The translations under genes were made by a program, and so were the position numbers. From the IMG/VR virus record IMGVR_UViG_3300020164_000010, positions 1 to 27,344 of that record: DNA of 27,344 nt. One strand, 5' to 3'. This DNA is from a virus. Under the pieces are notes generated by a model that searched no databases, was not told the DNA's origin, and was given only the letters and a program-made list of their open reading frames with translations. This document shows positions 11,528 through 20,416 of this stretch, one piece after another; position 1 is the stretch's first letter; every line of letters begins with the position of its first letter.

Positions 11528-13551
11528 TGGATGGCTTACAAAGTATTGAATATGGAGATTGGTTTATCAATCAAAAGAGAGTTCCATCAAAAGACTCAGA
11601 AGAGTATAAAGCGTTCTATGCTTTCCATAAACAATTATGTATTGATGGTTGTACAATGGGAGGAGTTTATATTAACCCTTTTCTATATTGGCATTTAAAC
11701 TTCTGGAATACAGAGGTGGATATCATTGATGAGCGTGGAAGGATTAATCAGAAATATGCTAATCCATATCTACGTGATAATGAATGGATTATAACAAATG
11801 AAATAGATAGAGCACACACGGAAAAGAAAGGCCTAGTAATATTAGGCATTCGTCGTTTAGCTAAGTCAGTAATTGAGAGTTCCTATATAGGTCATGGGGC
11901 AACATTCGATGAGAATTCCCAGAACATTATAGCAGGATTGAATGCTCCCGATATAAAGCTTATCACAGATAAGATTGACAAAGGATTAAACTTCTTACCT
12001 GAAGCCTGGAGATGGCAGAGAGTGGAAGACAATTGGAAAAACCAAGTTACATTAGGGATCAAGACAAAAGCAGGAGAGAGAATCCCCTTTTCTCAGATCC
12101 TTATTCGTAACTTAGATGGTGGTAATAATGAAGAAGCTATCGCAGGTACAAAACCAAGAAGACTTATTATTGATGAGATAGGTAAGGGTAATTTCTTACG
12201 TGGTCTTCAGGCTGCTACACCAGGTTTCACCACACCATTTGGTTGGGGATGTTCCCCAATTCTTACAGGTACAGGTGGAGATATGCAAAACTTTATGGAT
12301 GCAAAAAGCTTAATGTTTGATGTAGCCAATTTTAACTTCCTGGAATACAATAGTGCAAAAGATGATCAAAGAATCCATGGACTATTCATCTCCCATAAAT
12401 ATAGAATGGAAGCTAAAGAAGATTCCACATTAGGAGCCTATCTTGATCAACCAGCAGAATCAGAGTTGCATAATGTAAAGATGCTAGTCTCTAATGAAGA
12501 GAAAGCAGATAAGATTACAAATGATAATCTTGAGAGATTAAAGAAAGCTGGTGATAGACTAGCTTATTTAAAAGAGAAGATGTACTACCCACAAGAGGTG
12601 GATGATATATTCTTGAATGAGGATACAAACATATTTGATATTGAAGCATCTAAACGTCAGAAAGCCAGGCTATTATCAGTAGAGAGAACAGGAACACCTG
12701 TTATTTTATATGATGATGGTAATGGTGTCAAACATGAGTTTACAGATAAACTTCCTATATCAAACTTCCCACTTAAGAATAGTGATAACAAAGAAGCTCC
12801 TGTAGTGATATATGAGTTTCCAATTGAAGCTCCTCCATATGGATTATATGTTGCAGGGATTGACCCTTATAGACAAGGTAAATCTGCTTATTCAAGTTCA
12901 TTAGGATCTGTGTATATATACAAACGTATGCATGCTATATCAGGAGAGAAGTATCAAGATATGTTTGTAGCTAGTTATTGTGCTAGACCAGATAAGAAAG
13001 AAACATGGGAAGAACAAGCTAGATATTTAATTAAGTATTATAATGCTAGAGCTCTATGTGAGAATGATGAAATATCCTTTATAGACTATATGATAGCTAA
13101 AGGTGATTCACATTACTTAGAGAGACAACCAGATTGGTTAAAAGAAATAGTTCCAAACACTACTGTTAGAAGGGATTTTGGAATACATAGATCTTCTGAG
13201 AAAATAAGAGACTTCTTACATGGATGTCTTAAGAAGTATACAGAAGAAGCAATACATATTGAAAAGGATGCTGATGGTAATATCATTTCAGAGATCAAAG
13301 GTATGTCTAAGATATTTGATCCTGTATTATTAGAAGAGATGATCCAATATAATGAATCAGGTAACTTTGATAGAATCATTGCAGCAGAGTTAGCAATAGC
13401 TTTAGCAATGAAACTAGATCCCATTATGGGAAAAATAGGAGGAGAGCAAGATGTAAGAATACAATCAATGTTCAAAAAGAACAAAAAGAATAAACTGTTT
13501 ACAGAAAGCAGATCAATGTTTAACACACCAAAAAATAAATTGTTTACATAA
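11527..13551 (+). CDS. terL: Terminase large subunit (DNA packaging motor)
   Basis: At 674 aa this fits a crAss-like large terminase. The ATPase has a Walker A-like GIRRLAKS (107-114), as in the terminase variant with Arg before Lys, and Walker B LIIDE (213-217). The nuclease domain begins around 440 with GIDPYRQGKSA (catalytic D446) and continues with CEND near 511-514 (acidic E512). It pumps DNA into the procapsid through the portal and cuts it at the end of packaging. Its stop overlaps the portal start (TAATG), giving translational coupling. Confidence 0.95.
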   Translation: MDGLQSIEYGDWFINQKRVPSKDSEEYKAFYAFHKQLCIDGCTMGGVYINPFLYWHLNFWNTEVDIIDERGRINQKYANPYLRDNEWIITNEIDRAHTEKKGLVILGIRRLAKSVIESSYIGHGATFDENSQNIIAGLNAPDIKLITDKIDKGLNFLPEAWRWQRVEDNWKNQVTLGIKTKAGERIPFSQILIRNLDGGNNEEAIAGTKPRRLIIDEIGKGNFLRGLQAATPGFTTPFGWGCSPILTGTGGDMQNFMDAKSLMFDVANFNFLEYNSAKDDQRIHGLFISHKYRMEAKEDSTLGAYLDQPAESELHNVKMLVSNEEKADKITNDNLERLKKAGDRLAYLKEKMYYPQEVDDIFLNEDTNIFDIEASKRQKARLLSVERTGTPVILYDDGNGVKHEFTDKLPISNFPLKNSDNKEAPVVIYEFPIEAPPYGLYVAGIDPYRQGKSAYSSSLGSVYIYKRMHAISGEKYQDMFVASYCARPDKKETWEEQARYLIKYYNARALCENDEISFIDYMIAKGDSHYLERQPDWLKEIVPNTTVRRDFGIHRSSEKIRDFLHGCLKKYTEEAIHIEKDADGNIISEIKGMSKIFDPVLLEEMIQYNESGNFDRIIAAELAIALAMKLDPIMGKIGGEQDVRIQSMFKKNKKNKLFTESRSMFNTPKNKLFT

Positions 13552-16136
13552 TGGCAATAATTAGATATACAAAAGATGCTACTATCAGGTATGCATATTT
13601 AAACATCTTCCCTGATCAGTTCAAAACAGATAAGGAAAAGCAAGATGAGAGTTGGATCAAGAATACAATGGATTATTTCTCTAACAAAGCATACGCTGAG
13701 TATGTAAAGAATAGAGATACATTTGTAAAGAACTATGATCTTATGAAAGGAATTCTTCGTATGGAAGATTTCTATCAAGAACCAGAGGTGAGAAGTTTTA
13801 CAGATGTTCTTACATCTGATTTAGAACTTCCTGCTTATGTAAAAATGTATTCAATTATTACCACTCCTATCAATGAACTTGTAGGAGAGATATCTAAAAG
13901 ACCAGATACATTCAGAGTAAAAGCTTTTGATGATGATAGTAAAGCAGAAGAGTTACAATTTAAAACAGATACTCTTCAACAATATGTTATTAGTCAAGTT
14001 CAACAACAACTTACTATTAAAGCTGCTATGGCAGGAGAAGAAATTGATCCTGAGCAATTACAGAAGATGACAATGGAACAGGTTAAAGATCAGCTAGATA
14101 GCTACACTTCTGTTGCAGAGAAATGGGGAAATCATATTCTTACATGTCAAAAAGCTGAGTTCAATTTGAAAGAAAAGAGTGAGGATGCCTTTAGAGATTT
14201 ATTGATATCAGCTAGAGAATTCTATCATATATATGAAGACAATTCAAAACTTGGATTCAACATCGAAGTGGCAAATCCAAAGAACACTTGGTTCTTAAGT
14301 ACACCAGATAGAAAGTGGATATCTGATCCAACAGGTAGAGCACAAGGAGCTTATGCAGCTGGGACAGTTGAAGTGATGGAGCTTTCAGAGATTATTGAAA
14401 GTGTACCAGATCTTACAAAAGAAGAGATAGATCACTTACGTAGTTCATTACAAGATTATGGATTGATCAATGTTAGAGAATCAAATCTTGGTAATCCAGA
14501 TGCTGTTCCAGGACAAGACTCTGTAATGTATGATACATTTGATCCACTTGTTCTACAAACAAGAATGATCATTGAATCAGAGATGAAAGAAAACAATGAT
14601 GGCTTAAAAGATTTCTTAGGCTTAACTAATAATGTAAGTTCATTTGGATATAAGTATGTGGTTGTTAGAAGCTATTGGATATCTAAAAAGAAAATAGGTA
14701 AATTGATTTATATAGATGATATGGGTAATGAGCAATCAACACTTGTAACTGAAGACTATAAATCAGGAATGCACCCTACACAACAATCATTGGAATGGGG
14801 ATGGATTAACCAATGGTATCAAGGAACTAAGATTGGTCCAGATATTTATCATATCAAACCATTTAAATTATTAAACTATTGTCCTATTATAGGAACAACA
14901 TATGAGGTGAAGAATACAGAAGCTAAAAGCTTAGTAGATCTTATGAAACCTTTTCAAGTATTATATAATGTATGTATGAACCAATTATACAAACTTCTTG
15001 AGAAAGAAGTAGGTAAGGTTCAGTTAATGTCATTAAGACACATTCCTATTCCTAAAGATGGAGATGCACAAGATGCTCTTGATATATGGGAAATGGAAGC
15101 TCGTAATAGGGGAGTAGTATTTATTGATGATAGTCCTGAGAATATGAAATCTCCTAGTTCTTTTAATCAATTCCAAGCTCTTGATCTTACACGTACACAA
15201 GAGATACAATCTAGATATACATTAGCTCAACAACTTAAAATGGAGTGTTGGGAACTTGTAGGTATGTCTAAACAACGTATGGGGTCTGTTTCTGCCTCTG
15301 AAAGTGCAACAGGTACTAACACTGCAATGCAACAGAGTTACTCTCAAACAGAGCCTTTATTTGTGGCTCACGAGTATGTGCTTGGACAGCTGTATCAAGG
15401 TATTGTAGATGCTGCATTATATGTAGAAAGTAGTAAACCAGAATCAACTATATCATATATTACAGATGAAGGAGAAGCTGCGTTTGTACAAGTGAATGGA
15501 ACTGATCTTTCATTACGTGATTTGAAAGTGTTCCTTACTAACAGACCAGAAGATACACAAATGTTTAATGAGCTTAGACAACTTTCTCAAGCTATTATTC
15601 AAAATGGTGGCACACTTTATGATGTAATAGAATTATATTCTACCAAGTCTATGAGAGAGATGAAGAAAACATTCAAAGATCTTAGAGATAATCAAATTGC
15701 TCAACAAGAACAAGCTTCTCAACAAAAACAACAAGAAATACAAAATCAACAAGAACAAGCTCAAGCACAGATTCAACAAGCTGCTCAACAGCATGAAGCT
15801 CAACTTGCTCATGATGATTACCAAAAAGAACTTGATAGAATCAATAAAAAAGAGATTGCAATTATTGCTGCTACAGGATTTGGTAATGTTGCAAGTGAAG
15901 ATACAAATGCTAATGCAGTTCCTGATGTAATGGAAATCAGTAGGTTAACTCATGATCAAGACAAAGCTACTAAAGAATATAGTTTAAAGGTAGCTGATAT
16001 GCAATCTAAAAATTACCAATTCAATGACAAGATGGCCATTGAAAAAGATAAAATCAAAGTGGCTAGAGAGAATATGGCAAATGATTTAGCTGTTGCTAAA
16101 GAAAATGCTAAAGGACGTAATAACAAAAAAGGTTAA
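13551..16136 (+). CDS. Portal protein
   Basis: This 861-aa protein directly follows TerL and matches crAss-like portals in size and layout. The N-terminus begins MAIIRYTKDATIRYAYLNIF; a helical wing and stem region spans about 80-640. Residues about 713-760 are Gln-rich and coiled-coil forming (QQEQASQQKQQEIQ), forming a C-terminal helical barrel or core-facing segment. The dodecameric portal is the DNA gate at one capsid vertex and the docking site for TerL. Identification rests on position, size and overall composition, as portals have few short motifs. Confidence 0.88.
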   Translation: MAIIRYTKDATIRYAYLNIFPDQFKTDKEKQDESWIKNTMDYFSNKAYAEYVKNRDTFVKNYDLMKGILRMEDFYQEPEVRSFTDVLTSDLELPAYVKMYSIITTPINELVGEISKRPDTFRVKAFDDDSKAEELQFKTDTLQQYVISQVQQQLTIKAAMAGEEIDPEQLQKMTMEQVKDQLDSYTSVAEKWGNHILTCQKAEFNLKEKSEDAFRDLLISAREFYHIYEDNSKLGFNIEVANPKNTWFLSTPDRKWISDPTGRAQGAYAAGTVEVMELSEIIESVPDLTKEEIDHLRSSLQDYGLINVRESNLGNPDAVPGQDSVMYDTFDPLVLQTRMIIESEMKENNDGLKDFLGLTNNVSSFGYKYVVVRSYWISKKKIGKLIYIDDMGNEQSTLVTEDYKSGMHPTQQSLEWGWINQWYQGTKIGPDIYHIKPFKLLNYCPIIGTTYEVKNTEAKSLVDLMKPFQVLYNVCMNQLYKLLEKEVGKVQLMSLRHIPIPKDGDAQDALDIWEMEARNRGVVFIDDSPENMKSPSSFNQFQALDLTRTQEIQSRYTLAQQLKMECWELVGMSKQRMGSVSASESATGTNTAMQQSYSQTEPLFVAHEYVLGQLYQGIVDAALYVESSKPESTISYITDEGEAAFVQVNGTDLSLRDLKVFLTNRPEDTQMFNELRQLSQAIIQNGGTLYDVIELYSTKSMREMKKTFKDLRDNQIAQQEQASQQKQQEIQNQQEQAQAQIQQAAQQHEAQLAHDDYQKELDRINKKEIAIIAATGFGNVASEDTNANAVPDVMEISRLTHDQDKATKEYSLKVADMQSKNYQFNDKMAIEKDKIKVARENMANDLAVAKENAKGRNNKKG

Positions 16137-16142
16137 AAAACT

Positions 16143-16160
16143 TCCCCTCTTTAGAGGGGA
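16143..16160 (+). terminator. Hairpin after the portal gene
   Basis: A perfect 7-bp stem TCCCCTC/GAGGGGA with loop TTTA lies 6 nt after the portal stop, preceded by an A-run and followed by TAATAATATT. The weak U-tract suggests partial termination or mRNA end protection, allowing separate control of the capsid genes. Confidence 0.6.
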
Positions 16161-16215
16161 TAATAATATTAATGCTATATTATCAAGAAAATTGGGTCAT
16201 ATTGACTCATAACCC

Positions 16216-16246
16216 TTTGATATTAGAAACTCTTATTATACTTTTA
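16216..16246 (+). promoter_or_regulatory. Candidate promoter for scaffold-capsid unit
   Basis: TTTG (16216-16219) is followed after 19 nt by TACTTTTA (16239-16246), one base off TAnnTTTG. The predicted start lies about 25 nt before the scaffold ATG. Position after the portal terminator fits a promoter for the highly expressed capsid genes. Confidence 0.4.
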
Positions 16247-16278
16247 CATAAATAAACCAAACATAAATACAACTACAT

Positions 16279-17550
16279 ATGGCTGATAATGAAACTATGG
16301 ATAATTTTAGTATCCAAGGTACTATGGAAATGGGGATGGGTAATCAAGAATTATTGAATGACTTATTTTCCCCTGAAACAGCATCCTCTGATCCAGATGA
16401 TGTTACTGCAATTATCAAAGATGCTGAAGCTCCTGCTGCACCAGTTGCACCAGAAGTAAAAAAAGGTAAGGATATAGTTCCTCCTAAGAGTGTCGATGGT
16501 AAAACAGATGATGAGAAACTTGATGGACAATCAATGATCTCTGACTTCTTAAGTGATAGTGATGATGAAGATGATGATACACCTACTCCAGTATCAAAAC
16601 CTGCAAAAACTGCAAGTGTTGATAATGATGATGACAGTGATGATTCAGATGAACCACAAGGAACACAATTTACTGCTCTTGCAAATGATCTTTATAAATT
16701 AGGTGTATTTACATCTGATGATGGTGAGGAAGATGAAACAGTAAACACTGCGGAAGATTTCTTAGAAAAGTTTAACAATGAAAAGAAAAAAGGTGCTACA
16801 GAATTAGTTCAAAATTTCATAGGGCAATTTGGTGAAGACTACCAAGAAGCTTTTGATGCCATATTTGTAAAAGGAGTTAATCCAAAAGATTACTTTGGTA
16901 CTTATAATCAAGTAGTTAATTTCGCTGAGATGGATCTTTCTGATGAAGACAATCAAGTGAGAATAATGAAACAAGCTTTAACTGATCAAGGATTTGAACC
17001 TGATGATATTGAAACAGATATCGAAAGACTTAAAAACTATGGTGATCTAGAAAGCGTGGCAACTAAACATCACAAGGTGTTGGTTAAAAAAGAAGCAGCT
17101 AAGTTACAACAAATGGAAGCTGCCTCTCAACAAGAGTTACAACAAAAACAAGTTGTAAAAAATCAGTACATACATAATGTACAATCCATCTTAAATGATA
17201 AGGTGAAAGCAAAAGAGTTTGATGGGATTCCTATCAATCCAAAATTAGCAACAGAACTACAAGACTTCTTATTAGTTGATAAGTGGAAAACTCCATCAGG
17301 AGAAACCTTAACTGATTTTGATCGTGCTATATTGGATATGAAAAAACCAGAGAATCATGAAATGAAAGTAAAGGTTGGACTTATTCTTAAAATGTTAGAA
17401 AAAGATCCTACATTATCAACTATACAAAGAACAGGCGTTACAAAGAAATCTAACGAACTGTTTGGAGAAGTTGCAAGACAAGTATCAAAGGCTAAAACGC
17501 CTGGAGCTACTAGTACTAGTAGTGCTAATTCAAAATCATGGTTCTTATAA
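16279..17550 (+). CDS. Head scaffolding-like protein
   Basis: The 423-aa protein lies just upstream of the MCP, the usual place of the scaffold. It has a long disordered acidic N-terminal region (residues 1-135, with DDEDDDTP and DNDDDSDDSDEP), a helical middle, a Gln-rich coiled coil around 275-300 (LQQMEAASQQELQQKQ) and a basic/Ser-rich end. Scaffolds guide capsid shell assembly and leave before or during packaging. The start has the AACTACATATG leader. Function is inferred from position and composition. Confidence 0.75.
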   Translation: MADNETMDNFSIQGTMEMGMGNQELLNDLFSPETASSDPDDVTAIIKDAEAPAAPVAPEVKKGKDIVPPKSVDGKTDDEKLDGQSMISDFLSDSDDEDDDTPTPVSKPAKTASVDNDDDSDDSDEPQGTQFTALANDLYKLGVFTSDDGEEDETVNTAEDFLEKFNNEKKKGATELVQNFIGQFGEDYQEAFDAIFVKGVNPKDYFGTYNQVVNFAEMDLSDEDNQVRIMKQALTDQGFEPDDIETDIERLKNYGDLESVATKHHKVLVKKEAAKLQQMEAASQQELQQKQVVKNQYIHNVQSILNDKVKAKEFDGIPINPKLATELQDFLLVDKWKTPSGETLTDFDRAILDMKKPENHEMKVKVGLILKMLEKDPTLSTIQRTGVTKKSNELFGEVARQVSKAKTPGATSTSSANSKSWFL

Positions 17551-17584
17551 CAAAACAATAAATAATTAACAAAAACGAATAACA

Positions 17585-19147
17585 ATGGCAATTCAAACAA
17601 TTCCTGGGTTAACTGGTTTTACTTATGCTCGTGTAGCGTCTATGGACAAACGTGCAGTAGGGAAACTAACAGACTCTAACCACTTAGAGAGTTTTCACTC
17701 TACTGAGCCTGCAGACTATGATAAAAAAATCATCAGTCTTTATACACAGAGCTCACTTTACAGTAATGACTTCTTAGACATGATCAACAAAAGCACACCT
17801 TATTATATTGATAATAATAGTGATGCATGGAAATGGCAAGTAGCAGTTCCTTACAAATTCCCAAAAATTATTGACATCCCTTCTTCCACACAAGACTTAA
17901 TTGATCTTGGTAAAACAGGTATTGATGGTCAAGAATTTCAATTAGTATTAGATACTAATGAGTTTTCTAAAAATGCTATCATCTCTGTAGGTACACGTCA
18001 ATATGGTCCACGTTTCTACGTGATCAAAGATCCATTACCTTGGAACATGGGTTACTTATATTCATTTACATTAGTAACTGATAACCCACAAGTTGATTTT
18101 GTTAATCCTGTATTCTTGCAATATGGTGTTGAATTAGAATTAGTTGATGCAGCTATCGGTGAGTTTGATCAAGACTTATTAGGTCTTCCAAGATTAGGTG
18201 AGCAAATTACAATGTTTGAATCTTTAGGTTCTGCATATGGATATGAGCACAAAATCACAGAATGGGCTGATGACAAAATGATGAGAGATGCTTCTGGTAA
18301 ACCATTAGACATCTTGGTATATGCTCCACAAAGACGTAACCAATTACCACTTACACGTAATGATGTTAAATGGGAACCGTTCATTGAATTCTGGATGCGT
18401 AAATCTATGATTGAATTGAAAGTTAAACGTATGATCTGGGCTAAACCAGGTACAGTTAAATCTGGTGGTGGTAAGCAAGAATTGAAACGTACTTCAGCTG
18501 GTGTATATCACAGAATGCGTAACAATGGAAACTTGGTACAATATAACAGAGGTGAATTCTCTGCTAACTTAATCCGTTCTGTATTTGGAGATTTATTCTA
18601 CAGAAGAGTGGATGTGAAAGATAGAAGTGTTAAGATGTATACTAATGAAGCTGGATTCGATGTATTCCAACAAGCTTTGAAAACAGATGCATTAAATTCA
18701 GGTCTTACTTTCATGGCTGATTCTGGAAACAGATACATGCAAGGTGAAGGACAACATATCACTTACAACTTTGCATTTGATGCAATGGTAACTCGTGAGA
18801 CTGGTAGAGTTGAATTGATTCACTTAAAAGAATTAGATTTACCACAATCTAACTTAGAGTTTGGACAAAACAAAAAATCTACTCCAGTATTTATGGTGTT
18901 TGATGTTTCTCCAATGTCTGATGGTTCAATGGTAAACAACATTAGAGAAGTACGTATGAAAGGTGCTCCTTCTATGACATGGGGTTATATTGATGGAACT
19001 CGTCATCACTTAGGTTTTGCTAAATCTCAAGGTATGTCAAGTGCTAACAAATTCCCTGGATACGAAATCTGGATGAAAGACAGATGTGATGTATTTATTG
19101 AAGATTTATCTAGAACTGTGTTGATTGAGGAAATGCCACAATTCTAA
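17585..19147 (+). CDS. Major capsid protein (crAss-like, HK97-fold expected)
   Basis: This 520-aa protein starts MAIQTIPGLTGFTYARVAS, with TAACAATG before the start. Length, position two genes after the portal and sequence character (DAWKWQVAVPYKFPKI, strand-rich middle, ending VLIEEMPQF) agree with crAss-like major capsid proteins. Many copies would build the icosahedral shell. Codon choice is more regular than in neighbours (CGT for Arg, AAC, GAC), as expected of an abundant protein. A hairpin-plus-T-run terminator follows. Confidence 0.88.
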   Translation: MAIQTIPGLTGFTYARVASMDKRAVGKLTDSNHLESFHSTEPADYDKKIISLYTQSSLYSNDFLDMINKSTPYYIDNNSDAWKWQVAVPYKFPKIIDIPSSTQDLIDLGKTGIDGQEFQLVLDTNEFSKNAIISVGTRQYGPRFYVIKDPLPWNMGYLYSFTLVTDNPQVDFVNPVFLQYGVELELVDAAIGEFDQDLLGLPRLGEQITMFESLGSAYGYEHKITEWADDKMMRDASGKPLDILVYAPQRRNQLPLTRNDVKWEPFIEFWMRKSMIELKVKRMIWAKPGTVKSGGGKQELKRTSAGVYHRMRNNGNLVQYNRGEFSANLIRSVFGDLFYRRVDVKDRSVKMYTNEAGFDVFQQALKTDALNSGLTFMADSGNRYMQGEGQHITYNFAFDAMVTRETGRVELIHLKELDLPQSNLEFGQNKKSTPVFMVFDVSPMSDGSMVNNIREVRMKGAPSMTWGYIDGTRHHLGFAKSQGMSSANKFPGYEIWMKDRCDVFIEDLSRTVLIEEMPQF

Positions 19148-19158
19148 AAATAAACAGT

Positions 19159-19207
19159 AGTTACTACGCTACCCACAAGAACAGCGTCCCAGAGTAACTC
19201 GTTTTTT
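19159..19207 (+). terminator. Terminator after the major capsid gene
   Basis: AGTTACT + ACGCT (19159-19170) pair with AGCGT (19183-19187) and AGTAACT (19193-19199), with a 5-nt bulge CCCAG, followed by CG and TTTTTT. This is a convincing intrinsic terminator 12 nt after the MCP stop. Confidence 0.75.
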
Positions 19208-19209
19208 CC

Positions 19210-19256
19210 GAGAAGAATCCCCTCACCTCCTCTCCCTCCTCGAGGGGAAGCTTCTC
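19210..19256 (+). other. Hairpin with pyrimidine-rich, anti-SD-like loop
   Basis: GAGAAG (19210-19215) and CCCCTC (19219-19224) pair with GAGGGG (19242-19247) and CTTCTC (19251-19256). The 17-nt loop is almost pure C/T and includes ACCTCCT. With the preceding stem bases it reads TCACCTCCT, identical to the 3' tail of 16S rRNA around the anti-Shine-Dalgarno site. Role unknown; it may bind an SD-containing RNA or simply be structured spacer. Confidence 0.5.
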
Positions 19257-19259
19257 AAA

Positions 19260-19316
19260 TAGAGTGTTTGAAATAGATAGTATCTAGGTTCAGGTTCCTT
19301 CGGTGGGACCACTCTA
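19260..19316 (+). ncRNA. tRNA-like three-way RNA element
   Basis: A 7-bp acceptor-like stem TAGAGTG/CACTCTA (19260-19266 with 19310-19316) encloses two arms: TAGAT/ATCTA (19274-19286, 3-nt loop) and GTTCC/GGGAC (19294-19309, loop TTCGGT). At 57 nt it is shorter than a tRNA and lacks one arm and the T-loop. It is followed by CTACAAATT (19314-19322), the same nine bases that end and follow the real tRNA (19391-19399). It may be a degenerate tRNA, a tRNA mimic or a processing guide. Confidence 0.45.
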
Positions 19317-19321
19317 CAAAT

Positions 19322-19393
19322 TGCGATTTAGTGTAACTGGTTAGCACATTGGGCTCATAACCCAGAAGCGAGGTTCGAGTCCTCAATTCGCTA
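19322..19393 (+). tRNA. tRNA with CAU anticodon (Met or Ile2), imperfect stems
   Basis: The D-arm (GTGTAACTGGTTAGCAC), anticodon arm TTGGG-CTCATAA-CCCAG with anticodon CAT, and T-loop TTCGAGT are clear. The acceptor TGCGATT/ATTCGCT and the T-stem CGAGG/CCTCA contain mismatches (two U-U, one C-A); shifting the frame by one gives GCGATTT/AATTCGC with one U-U. CCA is not encoded. It could be elongator Met, initiator Met, or Ile after lysidine modification; identity cannot be decided here. It lies between the MCP and the next structural gene. Confidence 0.8.
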
Positions 19394-19426
19394 CAAATTA
19401 AAACCAATTTTTTAAATTAACTACAT

Positions 19427-20398
19427 ATGGGTAAGACAGGCAAAATTTCTACTATTAAGAGAGACTATTCAAATAGTGCTCAACTTCAAACAATGGATAG
19501 TGGACTATCACAAAAAGGAATGACAAGAATCCCTGGAACAGGAGTATTCAAATATCCTTATAAAGAATTAGATGGAAAGTACAGAACAGGATTAGATGAG
19601 AATGCTACGTACATTAAAAGAATCCAAGATCCTTTAGAAAAAGAATTAGAGATTGAAAGAGTGAGAGCTCTTAAAATTAAACTTGAGAATGAAATAGGTG
19701 ATATTGATTTAGGACCTCGTTCACAATTTTGGAACTATGGTTTATCAACTTCTACAGATGATCAGACACACGTACAAGTGGTTAAATTATTAGATGGTGA
19801 TAACTATTTTGATTTATCAAATGCTTTTCAAGAAATAGCTTTTTCATGGTTAAGAGTTCATCCTACTATTGCAAGTTCATATCAAGCTTGGGAAAGAGGA
19901 GAATATGCAGCTGATACACAATTTTATGTTGTGGATGATGAAATTGAAAACGCAGTGATCTATAAGAAAAAGCAATTGATTAATAAAGCAATTGTTAAAT
20001 TTGATTCTATGACTCCTGAGAAGAAGAAAAAAGTTGCAAGACTTTTAGGTCTTCCAGTAACAGAAGAAACAAAAGAAGAAGTTGTATATAACTTAGTAGA
20101 TAATTTATTGAAACAAACAGAATTTAAGAATGGTAAACATTCAGGATTAAGTCCAGTTGAAGTGTTCAATAGATTTGCAGATATGAAAGAAGCTTTACTC
20201 CATATAAAAGATTTAGTAAAACAAGCTGTAGCTCACTCAATATATAGAATCAAACCTAATGGTAAGATTTATGAAGGAGAGTATGAGATAGCTAAAGATG
20301 AAGATGATTTAATTAAATTCCTAGCTGATGATGATAACCAAGATGAGTTATTAACATTAGAAGGTAAATTGAAAACTAAAAAACTAGCTGCTGTATAA
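19427..20398 (+). CDS. Conserved structural-module protein downstream of MCP
   Basis: The 323-aa protein begins MGKTGKISTIKRDYSNSAQL with the AACTACATATG leader. It is mixed alpha/beta in the first 170 residues (FWNYGLSTSTDDQTHVQVVK) and helical and basic/acidic after (SMTPEKKKKVARLLGLP). Its place after the MCP suggests a head or connector component, but I know no motif that defines its role. It ends with an A/K-rich tail and is followed by a 16-bp repeat. Confidence 0.7.
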   Translation: MGKTGKISTIKRDYSNSAQLQTMDSGLSQKGMTRIPGTGVFKYPYKELDGKYRTGLDENATYIKRIQDPLEKELEIERVRALKIKLENEIGDIDLGPRSQFWNYGLSTSTDDQTHVQVVKLLDGDNYFDLSNAFQEIAFSWLRVHPTIASSYQAWERGEYAADTQFYVVDDEIENAVIYKKKQLINKAIVKFDSMTPEKKKKVARLLGLPVTEETKEEVVYNLVDNLLKQTEFKNGKHSGLSPVEVFNRFADMKEALLHIKDLVKQAVAHSIYRIKPNGKIYEGEYEIAKDEDDLIKFLADDDNQDELLTLEGKLKTKKLAAV

Positions 20399-20416
20399 GT
20401 AGCTAGTTTTAAAAAT

